A stretch of DNA of 32,204 nt from assembly GCF_023656545.1 (NCBI RefSeq), contig NZ_JAMOKF010000028.1, positions 1 through 32,204 of the forward strand. Direction: 5' to 3'. This document shows positions 15,401-23,215 of this stretch, piece by piece. The notes beneath the pieces were generated by a model. It was not told the origin of the DNA and made no database searches. It saw only the letters and a program-made list of their open reading frames with translations. The stretch is from Micromonospora phytophila. Its GTDB lineage: Bacteria; Actinomycetota; Actinomycetes; Mycobacteriales; Micromonosporaceae. Position 1 is the first letter of the stretch; the number at the start of each line of letters is the position of its first letter. The position numbers and the translations under genes are program-made.

Positions 15401-16837
15401 ATGATCCTGTCTCATCGCCTAATGCCGGAGGGCTACCGCACCGTCCTGGGCTATCCTGGCTTCCGGCGGCTGTCGACTGCCGCGCTCATCTCCTTCCTCG
15501 GCGACGGCCTGGCGGTGGTGGCGCTGGCGTGGGTGGCGCTCACGCTCTCACCACCCGGCAGGGAAGGGCTCGTTATCGGGGCGGCCGTTGCGGCGTACAC
15601 CCTTCCCGCCGCGGCCGGCGCGGTCCTGCTCGCGCCGTGGCTAAGTCGCGTCGACGCCCGGAGGCTGGTGAGCTTAAACGCGACCCTGCGCGCCGTGGCC
15701 TTGGGTGCCGTCACGGCCCTCCACCTCGCGGGCAAGCTCGACGTGGCCGGCTACGTCACGCTCCTGGCTATCTCATCCGTCCTGGCCGCTTGGGGGAACG
15801 CAGGCATCTACACCCTGGTCAGCCGGATGTTCACCGTGGAGCGACGCCTGCCCGCCAACTCACTGCTGAGCACCGCCCAACAGGTCAGTGTCATCATCGG
15901 CCCCGCCTTGGCGGGCATCCTCGTCGCGAATGTCCACGCCGCCGTTGTGCTTGGCGTCGACGCGCTCACATTCGCCTTCCTCGGATTTCAGGTGCTCCGC
16001 GTCCGCACCCCACCAGCGGAAGCGGCACCCCGACGGCCCCAGTTATCCGCCGGCTTCCGGCTCCTCGCCCGGCGCCCGCACCTCGCCGGACTGCTCGGCG
16101 TCACCGCGGCCTTCTTTTTCCTCTACGGCCCCGTCGAGGTGGCGCTCCCGATCTACATCACTGGCGAACTGCGCGGGTCAGCGGGTCTGCTCGGCACGTT
16201 TTGGACGGTCTTCGGGGTCGGCGCCGTCCTCGGCGGCCTGCTCGGCGGGGCCCTGCGCGTCACCCGGCAGTGGCCGTTCGTCGTCGCCGTCGTCGCCGGC
16301 TGGGGCGCCGTGCTGGTCCCGTTCGGCTTCCTCGACGCGGCGGCGCCCGCCCTGTTGCTCTTCGCATTCGGCGGCTTCGTCTATGGACCGTTCGTCGCCT
16401 TCAGCCTCGCCCTGTTCCAGAACGCTACCGACCCGGACGACCTGCCCGCGGTCCTGGCGGCGCGGGGCGCGATCACGACGGGCGTGGCGCCCATCGGCGC
16501 TGCGGTGGGCGGTCCGCTCGTCGAAATGGTAGGTGCCGGCGGCGCGCTGCTTGCCTCTGGCGCCGCCACGGTGGCCCTCGCAGGCATCACGGCTCTCGTT
16601 CTGCTCGCTGTCCGCCGTGCCCGTCACCGGCCTCTACTACGTCCGCAACCCGGAGAAGCTGACTCGCGTCGAATCCGAGACTCCGCTCACCCTGCGATGA
16701 ATACCGGTGGCGGAATAGCCGCGGCTGACCAGGCACCGCGTCTGGCTTCACGCCCGAAGAGCCCCGGGAAGGGGCTCTGTAGCAGACAGCATCACCGAAC
16801 AGCTGAGCTCCGCCACAACGAGAATCGCATTTCATGA
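15401..16837 (+). CDS. MFS transporter (drug-efflux type)
   Basis: A 478-residue frame of which residues 1 to about 405 form a typical 12-helix major facilitator: YRTVLGYPGFRRLSTAALIS then FLGDGLAVVALAWVALTLS, RRLPANSLLSTAQQVSVIIG in the middle, and a second half from LAGLLGVTAAFFFLYGPVEV. Candidate starts are 15383, 15401 and 15422; 15401 is chosen because the palindromic promoter overlaps 15383 and a weak GAGAG precedes 15401. The last 70 residues, after LVLLAVRRARHRP, are hydrophilic, unlike the family, and run through a strong hairpin at 16758-16778, so the original stop may have been lost. The stop overlaps the acetyltransferase start (ATGA at 16834). Confidence 0.85.
   Translation: MILSHRLMPEGYRTVLGYPGFRRLSTAALISFLGDGLAVVALAWVALTLSPPGREGLVIGAAVAAYTLPAAAGAVLLAPWLSRVDARRLVSLNATLRAVALGAVTALHLAGKLDVAGYVTLLAISSVLAAWGNAGIYTLVSRMFTVERRLPANSLLSTAQQVSVIIGPALAGILVANVHAAVVLGVDALTFAFLGFQVLRVRTPPAEAAPRRPQLSAGFRLLARRPHLAGLLGVTAAFFFLYGPVEVALPIYITGELRGSAGLLGTFWTVFGVGAVLGGLLGGALRVTRQWPFVVAVVAGWGAVLVPFGFLDAAAPALLLFAFGGFVYGPFVAFSLALFQNATDPDDLPAVLAARGAITTGVAPIGAAVGGPLVEMVGAGGALLASGAATVALAGITALVLLAVRRARHRPLLRPQPGEADSRRIRDSAHPAMNTGGGIAAADQAPRLASRPKSPGKGLCSRQHHRTAELRHNENRIS
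16758..16778 (+). terminator. Hairpin inside the MFS C-terminal extension
   Basis: AGAGCCCC-GGGAA-GGGGCTCT is a perfect 8-bp stem with a 5-nt loop. It has the look of an intrinsic terminator although no T-run follows. Its position inside the unconserved tail of the MFS frame suggests the gene once ended before it. Confidence 0.45.
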
Positions 16838-17471
16838 TCCACCATATACGCCGCATAGCCGCCGGGGAATGGCGGCAGTTGAGGGCCATCCGGCTGGAGG
16901 CACTCCAGGACTCACCGACCGCGTTCAGCACGCCACTCGCCGAGGCGACCGCCTTCAGCGATGCCGTCTGGCAGCAGGAGGCGGCCCGCGAAACCGGCTC
17001 CGCCTCGTCAGCGACATTCGTCGCCACCGCCGAGGCGGGCGATTGGGTCGGGATGGCTGCCGCCGCGCCGCTTGCCGAAGTTCCGGCCACGCCCACGTCT
17101 ACGCGGTCTACGTCAGCCCGGCGCACCGCGGCCCGGCTGGACCCGCCGCTGCGCTGATGGCTGCGGCGATCCGCTTCGCCCGCGATCACACCGACGCCGG
17201 ATGGCTGACCCTGGGCGTCCACGAGGACAATCCCCGGGCCCGGGGGTTCTACCGCAAGCTCGGGTTCGCCGAGACCGGCAAGGCGATACCGTATGCCCTG
17301 AACCCGTCGCAGAAAGTGCACATCATGGGCTACCAGGACTTCGGCAGCGCGCGGAGACGACCGAGTCCCATCACCCGCAGCGGTTCCAGCGCCCGCCGCC
17401 GACCCCGACGGTCGAACCCGCCCCCGGTGACAGCAGCGGATGACAGCCGGGGCCAAGTCGTTCGTCCGTAG
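16834..17471 (+). pseudogene. GNAT acetyltransferase, single frameshift
   Basis: The first frame (from ATG 16834) gives MIHHIRRIAAGEWRQLRAIR, LEALQDSPTAFSTPLAEATA and VGMAAAAPLAE. Near 17085 the frame changes to HAHVYAVYVSPAHRGPAGPA (with the acetyl-CoA-binding R-G-x-G/A region), then WLTLGVHEDNPRARGFYRKL and GFAETGKAIPYALNPSQKVH. Joined, they make a complete GNAT of the RimI-like type followed by an unconserved tail. It is translationally coupled to the MFS gene. One indel separates it from function, so a sequencing error cannot be excluded for this gene. Confidence 0.8.
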
Positions 17472-17538
17472 GGCGCTCCACCTTGTCCCCGCCCGGGGAG
17501 GCTGGACGGTCTGCGACTGCCCGACGAGGAGATCCGCT
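17463..17538 (+). repeat. ~75-bp direct repeat, right copy
   Basis: Same orientation as 15233-15307. The two copies bracket the MFS-acetyltransferase pair exactly, with the right one starting at the end of the acetyltransferase frame. The internal CCCCG/CGGGG dyad is preserved although its centre differs. Confidence 0.75.
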
Positions 17539-17573
17539 AACCAGCCGAGACCAATGCGGTCCGAATGACGAGT

Positions 17574-17972
17574 TCAGCCGCCCAGCGCGAAGGCAACTGC
17601 AATGGCTATGAGGATCGCGGTGACGGCTATGACCCCGATGGTCTTGACAATGAGCATGATGACGCCCTCGGACATGACTGCCACTTCGGGGTTTCCTGGA
17701 AGGTAACGCACCAGGAAGTCCTGCCCGACTTCGGCGTCCGGGGCAATGTGGCCGGTGATCGTGTGCGTGCCCTGCGGGGATGAGTACATGACGCTGCCCC
17801 TCGTGACCGGGCCATAACGACCGACCGACCGCCTAACGCTGGTAACCCTGCCGTTAACGGTCTGACCGGAGAGCCGCAGCCGCCACTCCCGTACGGTGGT
17901 TCTGCCCTCGGTCAAGTAGAAGAGGACGAAGATCGCCACCCACAGGATCGGAAGTACCCATTCCACGGCCAC
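17574..17972 (-). CDS. DUF3592-like membrane protein
   Basis: A 132-residue protein with one N-terminal helix (VEWVLPILWVAIFVLFYL), a central beta domain, and a C-terminal helix (MLIVKTIGVIAVTAILIAIA). The middle, LSGQTVNGRVTSVRRSVGRY, ITGHIAPDAEVGQDFLVRYL and PGNPEVAVM, follows the DUF3592 pattern of a small extracytoplasmic domain with V-x-V-x-Y-x-P-x-x-P near its end. The start is GTG 17972 or GTG 17966; the longer frame upstream is not membrane-like. Function is unknown. It converges with the acetyltransferase remnant. Confidence 0.75.
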   Translation of the reverse strand: MAVEWVLPILWVAIFVLFYLTEGRTTVREWRLRLSGQTVNGRVTSVRRSVGRYGPVTRGSVMYSSPQGTHTITGHIAPDAEVGQDFLVRYLPGNPEVAVMSEGVIMLIVKTIGVIAVTAILIAIAVAFALGG

Positions 17973-18518
17973 ACCCCAATCAGACAGCACAGGAGGGCCG
18001 TGATCGTAACTGCAACGCGCCAGACCACCACGGTCGGTTGAGAGGCGACGGGGTCGGGCGGACACGGGCTGACTCCTCGGCGTGTAACCCGGGCACGCAG
18101 AAGGCCCCCGGCGAGGTGCCAAGGGCCTGTGCGGGCGAGGCGGCTATCAGGCGACGCGGCGAGCGCGACGAGCATCGAGCGAGACGACCTCGGCGCGGCC
18201 GGTGGTCGTCGTCGGCCTGGTCGTCTTCGACCTGGTCGCCCTCGTCGATTGTCGACGTGCCCCGGGTGACGTGACCCCGCTTGACCCCAGTGAGGTGCAA
18301 CCGAGCGCCCTCACGAGAACATCGGCGCAGACCTGCCATCGAGGCGAGTGGGTGACGGGCGAACCTTGGACCCTCCTACGGATCAAAGGGCCCACTGCGG
18401 CAGTCCTCATCCCGTCCTCATGAGACCGAACGTCGCCCACTGACATTGAGAGATGCCGAGAGCAGTTTTGGCAGGCCAAATGCCCTGGTGCCAGGTAGGC
18501 CAGGGTGGGCAACTTGAT
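17973..18518. other. Intergenic and AICE end region
   Basis: No convincing gene. The part near 18475-18510 is rich in short CCAGG/CCTGG inverted motifs (for example CCCTGGTGCCAGG) directly left of the attachment core. These could be arm-type integrase or excisionase sites. Confidence 0.35.
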
Positions 18519-18560
18519 CTCGTAATGCGTAGGTCGACGGTTCGATTCCGTCAGGCCGCT
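18519..18560 (+). tRNA. tRNA 3' half as attachment site (att), Thr(CGT)-like
   Basis: From the anticodon loop CTCGTAA (18519-18525) onward the sequence is tRNA-like: an AGGTC variable loop, a perfect T-arm GACGG-TTCGATT-CCGTC (18536-18552), then AGGCCGC plus T as acceptor 3' strand. The 5' side (TTGAT) does not pair with TGCGT, and no D-arm or acceptor 5' strand is present, so it is not a working tRNA. Integrative elements of actinomycetes use exactly this segment of tRNA genes as their core site. Read on the other strand it gives RPDGIEPSTYALR, a peptide often found where an integrase frame runs through a tRNA site. The amino-acid identity is inferred from the loop only. Confidence 0.75.
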
Positions 18561-18575
18561 CGGTACAGAAGCAGG

Positions 18576-19203
18576 TCAACGCCTGGGCTTCGCCGTTTCC
18601 CGAGGTCGGCCACGCTGCCGCCGGCCGTGGCAGTCCGCAAATAGTCCGCATCCGGCGCCCGCGACCACCTCGTCCAGCCGGTTGGCAACGGCGTCCAGGT
18701 CGGCACCGAACAGCCCCGCGTACGCGTCCAGCGTCATCGACGCCGAGGCCTGCCCGAGCATCCGCTGCACCGCCTTGACGTTGGCACCGGCTGCCACAGC
18801 CAGACTCGCCGCCGTGTGCCGAAGATCGTGGGGAGTCAGCCCGGCCAGCCCGACCGACGCTGCCGCTGGGGGCGAAGACCCGCGACCGGAAGTTGGTGTT
18901 GCGCAGTGGTCCGCCGTTCGGCGCGGTGAATACCAGCGCGTCCCGGCGCTTAGCGGCGACGTGCGCGGCCAGTTCGTCGACGAGGAAGCGCGGGATGGGC
19001 ACTGACCGGCGCTGGTGGTTCTTCGGCGTCCCCTCGACCAGTTCCCCGCCGACTTCGGGGAAGGCGACCGCCACGGTCACCCGACGCCGCAGCAGATCCA
19101 GCCGCGACACCCGCAGCGCGGATGCCTCACCCCATCGCAGCCCGGTGTAGGCCAGGAACCGCACGAGCAGCCCGTACCGCCCGCACGCATCCGCGAGCCT
19201 CAC
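18576..19203 (-). pseudogene. int: Tyrosine site-specific integrase, truncated and frameshifted
   Basis: The C-terminal catalytic half of an AICE-type integrase. It starts at ADACGRYGLLVRFLAYTGLR with WGEASALRVSRLDLL (first catalytic Arg), passes GTPKNHQRRSVPIPRFLVDE (beta-hairpin Lys region) and GGPLRNTNFRSRVFAP, then shifts frame near 18870 into LAGLTPHDLRHTAASLAVAA (HxxR) and VKAVQRMLGQASASMTLDAY (nucleophile Tyr). The usual His in LGHAS is Gln here, so one catalytic residue is changed. The first 150 or so residues (arm and core-binding domains) are missing beyond 19203. It points at the att core 16 bp away, the standard arrangement. Inactive. Confidence 0.88.
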
Positions 19204-19339
19204 TCATGTGCGACAGGTCTCGGTCGTCTAGGCGACGTCTCGTAACTCCACCCGGACAATGCATCCGGTCCTCCTGCACTCGCTATATGGAGCGGTCCTT
19301 GCGGTTGGAGGGCGACGGCGCGTACACCGCCTGGCGAGG

Positions 19340-20038
19340 TCAGGACTGACGGAGGCGCCGCTTGCGCCGTCGCCGCCGGGCTCGACGGCCGGTCTCGGAA
19401 GTCTCGCGAGGACGGCGCACCACGGGCCTCGCCCTCAGCGGTCGTCCAGCGAGCATGCAGGCCGCGGCGGTCATGGTGAAGACCACGAGCCAGATGGGCA
19501 CCGCGACCGAACCATCGACGTCGTCCGGCAGTCGGGGATCGACCAGGCCCTCCGGATCCCGTATCACCGTGACCCGCGCGCCGACCTCGCCTTCGGGATT
19601 GTGGTTCGCGCCGATCTCCGCGCCCGGCCACGCGCCCAGCTCGCCGGGAATGCGTGTCCCCTCCGCATCCGCCAGTGCGTAGAAGAGGTGGCGCCCCTTC
19701 TCGGTACCGTCGCGTACCTGCGTCACGGTGGCCTCGACCCGCTCGCCGCGCGCTTCGAGGACGGCGGTGTAAAAACCCATCGCGCTGGCGAACATGAGCA
19801 GCCCGGACAGGAGCCACGCCAGACACAGCATGCCCATCCGGGGAGGTTGTGCGGGGGCGGTCACGAGCACCGCCGCCATCAAGGCGAGGCACCACACGAT
19901 CGTGCCCGGCACGGCCGCCACGTCGACCCGGATCCACGTGGTCGCGCCCAGTGCGCCGCCGAGTCCCGACACGGCGGTCATCACGGCCAGATACTCCGCA
20001 CCGCGCTGATTCATCAGTCGGAGATCACGAAGCGACAC
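19340..20038 (-). CDS. Hypothetical multi-pass membrane protein
   Basis: A 232-residue protein with about four membrane helices: LAVMTAVSGLGGALGATTWI, VPGTIVWCLALMAAVLVTAP, MGMLCLAWLLSGLLMFASAM and, late, VPIWLVVFTMTAAACMLAG. Between helices 3 and 4 is a beta-rich loop (RVEATVTQVRDGTEKGRHLF, VGARVTVIRDPEGLVDPRLP) that resembles DUF3592-type domains. The C-terminus is very Arg-rich ([15 protein letters not shown]) and would be cytoplasmic. GTG 20038 is chosen because TACACT lies exactly 7 nt upstream. Function unknown. Confidence 0.72.
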   Translation of the reverse strand: MSLRDLRLMNQRGAEYLAVMTAVSGLGGALGATTWIRVDVAAVPGTIVWCLALMAAVLVTAPAQPPRMGMLCLAWLLSGLLMFASAMGFYTAVLEARGERVEATVTQVRDGTEKGRHLFYALADAEGTRIPGELGAWPGAEIGANHNPEGEVGARVTVIRDPEGLVDPRLPDDVDGSVAVPIWLVVFTMTAAACMLAGRPLRARPVVRRPRETSETGRRARRRRRKRRLRQS

Positions 20039-20045
20039 GAGCCGG

Positions 20046-20051
20046 AGTGTA
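20046..20051 (-). promoter_or_regulatory. Candidate -10 box (TACACT)
   Basis: On the minus strand TACACT is followed by 7 nt and the GTG start at 20038. The spacing matches a leaderless start. Confidence 0.5.
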
Positions 20052-20275
20052 GAGCGCCGGTGCAACGCTATGCGGCGCGCGCGATCCGGTTCGTCGGCCG
20101 CTCCGGTGGTGCAGTGATCTGAGGTTCGCGGTGAGTTACGAGACATCCCTTAGGTAGCAGCTGGCCGGCCATAAACGCCCTGTCATAGCCGATGAGAGGG
20201 CATTCGCTGCTTCAGGATCACGCAGGCGGTCGGCGGCGCACTCGGCCGTGAGGACAGCTGTACAGGGGGCCGTCA

Positions 20276-21013
20276 TCAGGGGTATGGACTGCGAGCTTGA
20301 AGGTTTTGCAGCCATGCCGGACGCACCCCCCAAGAGTCCGACGGTGTGCTGCCCCATTCGCACGCCGGTCCCACGAAGCGATCGATCTCTAGAGGCGAGT
20401 TGTCAGGATCAGCCGCGAACAGTTCCAGATCCTCGGCGTAGCGGACAAGCAGCTGCGTCCAGGACGGAGCCAGCACGTCCCACGAAGCGCATTCGACATC
20501 GACCCGAACCACCTGTCCGGGCATTCCCCCCGGTGCCGGATCAAAGTCGAGCAGCCACTGCACGTCGCCGTTCATGTCGCCCACGATCACTGCGCCCGGC
20601 GAACCGATGATCGGTCGCACCGGTCCGTTCAGGCAGAGATGTTCGCCTCGGTCGACCAGGTATGCCCAGACCTGAGGATCGTCCCAGTCCGGCTCCGGAT
20701 GATAGTTGTCGCGCCACATCCGGGTCATCTCGATGATCTTGTTGGTGTCGCAGAGGTAATCCAGCGGTACCGGGCTGGGCTCAGGGGGCGGCAGTGTCGG
20801 GCCAGGGTCGGTTCCGTTGTGAATGCGGAGACTAGCGCGGAAATCCTGCGGCAGTGGTACGGCCAAGGCGGCCTCCACCGCATCGATTGCCTGTACCGCG
20901 GCCGCCGTATTGAGCTGCCGTAGGGAAGCCGGCAGGACGCGACTCAGGCCAGCCTCGATCCGCGCCCACGCCTCGGCAACGCGCTTGTCGACGTCGGCTC
21001 CATTGTCAGTCAC
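20276..21013 (-). CDS. SMI1/KNR4 family protein
   Basis: A 245-residue SUKH-superfamily protein. The N-terminus (AEAWARIEAGLSRVLPASLR), the central AIDAVEAALAVPLPQDFRAS followed by LRIHNGTD, and DDPQVWAYLVDRGEHLCLNG then GDMNGDVQWLLDFDPAPGG are typical of the bacterial Smi1-like proteins. These often act as immunity or scaffolding factors. GTG 21013 has TAGAGT 7 nt upstream and no Shine-Dalgarno. No toxin is adjacent; third SUKH-type gene in this window. Apparently intact. Confidence 0.85.
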   Translation of the reverse strand: MTDNGADVDKRVAEAWARIEAGLSRVLPASLRQLNTAAAVQAIDAVEAALAVPLPQDFRASLRIHNGTDPGPTLPPPEPSPVPLDYLCDTNKIIEMTRMWRDNYHPEPDWDDPQVWAYLVDRGEHLCLNGPVRPIIGSPGAVIVGDMNGDVQWLLDFDPAPGGMPGQVVRVDVECASWDVLAPSWTQLLVRYAEDLELFAADPDNSPLEIDRFVGPACEWGSTPSDSWGVRPAWLQNLQARSPYP

Positions 21014-21020
21014 GACGCAG

Positions 21021-21026
21021 ACTCTA
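21021..21026 (-). promoter_or_regulatory. Candidate -10 box (TAGAGT)
   Basis: TAGAGT on the minus strand is separated by 7 nt from the GTG at 21013. This fits a leaderless mRNA for the SMI1/KNR4 gene. Confidence 0.5.
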
Positions 21027-21083
21027 GACATCGCCACCGCAGGCGCGACTTACTCATCTCCCGCCGTCAACGAGGGTCGACCG

Positions 21084-21299
21084 TCACGGATGGCTGCCGA
21101 CCATGACGCGCGTTGGCGTCCTCCGTGGCCATCCAGTCGCGAGCGCGGTCCATTCGCTCGGCCGTGTTGGGGATTCCATCAGCGGCGCACTGTTCGTAGG
21201 GCAGCCTGACAGCAGCCGGTCGATTACCAAGCGCCGAGCGAGGGCGAGATCCTCACAGAGGACAAGATGATGCAGCTCAACCCACTGGACGGACCTCCT
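21084..21299 (-). pseudogene. Possible gene tail, unknown
   Basis: The minus-strand frame ending at 21084 reads VQWVELHHLVLCEDLALARR, LVIDRLLSGCPTNSAPLMES and TRVMVGSHP. These look protein-like, while the residues before VQWVELHH do not. It may be the C-terminal end of a deleted gene. I do not recognise the family. Confidence 0.3.
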
Positions 21300-21615
21300 G
21301 TCACTCGGGTCTGTGCGACCACCCCTAGAGCAGCCGTGCGTAATCGCAATCACTGACTGTGAGGATGGGATGACGTGGAACGGCCCAGTGCGGCGGGGTG
21401 CGCCCTGGGCCGTTGGGTGCGGTCGGTCGTTCGGGTGCGACAGGGCGTCCGTCGCGTTCGGCGATGCCGGTGTCCTTGCGGAGGACGTGTAGCGAAGTCG
21501 CCCGACGGTGCGCTCGCAGAACGCAAAGTACTCGACCGGGTCGCTGCGGTGGCATGGGCGTCGAAGAGCCCCGGCGAGGCGCGCCCTTCGGGGCGGAGCC
21601 AGACGCCGCACCCAG
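21300..21615. other. Intergenic, nothing recognised
   Basis: No start, motif or repeat could be supported between the fragment ending at 21299 and the DoxX-like gene. Confidence 0.35.
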
Positions 21616-22002
21616 TCAGCCGATGAAGGACTCGGGGCCGAAGCGCCCCCACGCCACGAAGCCGGCCAGGGCGAGATAGACCAGGTCCACCACCATGAAC
21701 TTGAACTCGTGACGCCGGATGCGGGTGATCGCCGCACCAACCATGATCATCACCAGACCGAGGGCAGCCAGCGGCACCAGAACCGGCGCGATGTCGACCG
21801 CGGCCGGCAGAATCAGACCCACCGCGGCCAGGACCTCGAGGGCTCCGATGGCCTTCACGGTGCCGGCACTGAAGTCTTCGACCCATTTCGCACTAGGCCC
21901 AAACGCGGCGATCTTCTCCTTCGGCATGATCAGCTTGCCGCCACCGCCGAACAGGTAGGCAGCGGCGAGCAGTCCGGCAACGATCCATAAAGCGAGGTTC
22001 AT
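21616..22002 (-). CDS. DoxX-like small membrane protein
   Basis: A 128-residue protein with four helices: LALWIVAGLLAAAYLFGGGG, AIGALEVLAAVGLILPAAVD, VLVPLAALGLVMIMVGAAIT and VVDLVYLALAGFVAWGRFG. The motif GGGGKLIMPKE after helix 1, with the IGALEVLAAVGLILP segment, is characteristic of the DoxX-like family, often linked with redox or sulfur stress but without a settled reaction. ATG 22002 follows GGGAGA at a good distance. Complete in length. No obvious operon partner; the gene on its upstream side is a fragment on the other strand. Confidence 0.88.
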   Translation of the reverse strand: MNLALWIVAGLLAAAYLFGGGGKLIMPKEKIAAFGPSAKWVEDFSAGTVKAIGALEVLAAVGLILPAAVDIAPVLVPLAALGLVMIMVGAAITRIRRHEFKFMVVDLVYLALAGFVAWGRFGPESFIG

Positions 22003-22223
22003 GCGGGTTTCTCCCTGAAGTTTTAGGCGACTCTCGTCTTGAAGCGGAAGTGGCGATGGGGTCCCAAACCGCTTCGGGCTTACCGTTCGGCCATGAGATG
22101 CCGACAATGCGACGCTTGTGACAGCGCAGCTGCGTGACGTGCGCCACGAACCAGCGCTGTCGCAAATCGGTGGGGCCCGGCGTCTTTGGTTGGGACAGGC
22201 CAACCACCGAGACAAAGCCATAC

Positions 22224-22306
22224 ATGAGCGAGGACGGCGGGCCGGGCCCTGCCACTGAAGTGTTCGTCGCGCACCGCAACCTGCTCTTCACGGTCGCCTA
22301 CGATCC
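22224..22306 (+). pseudogene. SigJ/ECF41-type sigma factor, N-terminal stub
   Basis: From ATG 22224 the frame gives ATEVFVAHRNLLFTVAYD, the start of region 2 of an ECF41-type sigma factor (usually continuing to LGSAADAEDVVQETWLRW). After AYD the sequence changes abruptly to unrelated residues. Only about 28 codons remain. Confidence 0.55.
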
Positions 22307-22359
22307 TTTGAAGACACTGCCTAGGCCCGGCGCTGGCACTGCGCCGCCGAGGGACCTAA

Positions 22360-22905
22360 GGTCTGGCATTCCTGGACGGACACGATGACTCGCCGCCGCG
22401 CTATCCGCCGACCGTGCCGGGCCGCTACACCGCTGCTGGACACGATCTCGGCCTGGCCACGGGACACGGCCCGGACCTGCTGACCGACCTCGATGGCCTG
22501 CGGCCCTACGTTGAGGAACGGCACGTCGTGCACATCGGGCTGCAGCGCGAATCCGGCGACGACCTGATCCGCACCGAGGACTTCGACGCTTCAGCCATCC
22601 GCAGCTACCCCATCGAGCAGATTCGCAGGCGCGACGCATCCACCACCGCCGCGCAAGCTCGCGCCGACCTCGACGCAATGTCGATCGGCGGCTTCTGGAA
22701 CCACGTCGACGCCGACGTCCTGGACAAGACCGGCATGCCGGCGGTCGATTCCCGCAACCCCAACGGCCTGTCGTTCACCGACCTGTCGACGGTGCTGGCT
22801 GCCCTGCTGGCATCGCCTCGCGCGATCGGTATGCATGTGGCAATCTACGACCCCGAACGCGACCCCACCGGTTACGCCGCGACGGTGCTGGTCAACGCCT
22901 TTTAG
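22360..22905 (+). pseudogene. Arginase/agmatinase-family protein, 5'-truncated
   Basis: The frame opens after a TAA (22357) and reads LAFLDGHDDSPPRYPPTVP, then HDLGLATGHGPDLLTDLDGL and RPYVEERHVVHIGLQRESGD. It ends with SIGGFWNHVDADVLDKTGMP, AVDSRNPNGLSFTDLSTVLA and LASPRAIGMHVAIYDPERDP. The HVDADVLD metal motif and the C-terminal ureohydrolase core are kept. The first about 100 residues are missing, including the first metal histidine region, and DGHDD replaces the usual DAHxD. It is joined to the SigJ stub at about 22307, so a deletion has fused two unrelated genes. Probably not functional. Confidence 0.75.
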
Positions 22906-23102
22906 GCCGCGAACGACCACCACTGATCATGCCCGCCCCCGGTGCTGGCAGCCGTGGGGACGCTCACTGCAGCAAGCGGAGTTGACGGAGGCATGGGACG
23001 AACGCGGGAGGCTGCACCTGCCGATGTGAGTGCGTCGTCGGGGCAGCGTGGCGCTGCTTCCCCGGTCAGATCGGAATGTGGCCGGAAATTCGTGTGGCTC
23101 GC

Positions 23103-23214
23103 CGGCGAAGGCCGAGGAGAGCGCGGGCGCTGAATACCAGATCCTCCGCTTGCGCGGAGGTTCCCGAATCGAACGGAATAGCAGGAAGCGCCCGCATGGC
23201 CTCGGCCGTCGCCG
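23103..23214 (-). ncRNA. Structured RNA resembling a YrlA-type Y RNA (permuted tRNA mimic)
   Basis: It begins 1 nt after the stop of the 719-aa gene, same strand. Reading 5' to 3': an outer stem CGGCGACGGCCGAGG (23214-23200) pairs with 23117-23103 at 14 of 15 positions. After a small internal loop, GCGGGCGCT (23195-23187) pairs perfectly with 23131-23123. Inside lies a T-arm TTCCG-TTCGATT-CGGGAA (23178-23161) with a canonical T-loop. Next is a perfect 7-bp acceptor-like stem CCTCCGC/GCGGAGG closed by the GNRA loop GCAA (23160-23143), then AT, then a D-arm-like CTGGTATTCAG containing GG (23140-23130). T-arm, capped acceptor, D-arm and extended anticodon stem in this order are the known plan of YrlA Y RNAs. 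Pairings are seen; the family name is inference. The outer stem could also stop transcription. Confidence 0.7.
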
Positions 23215-23215
23215 C

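Noticed and set aside
23123..23195. Simple intrinsic terminator after the 719-aa gene
   Set aside because: A terminator would not need a canonical T-loop, a 7-bp GNRA-capped stem and a GG-containing D-like arm in tRNA order; termination by the outer stem remains possible as a second role.
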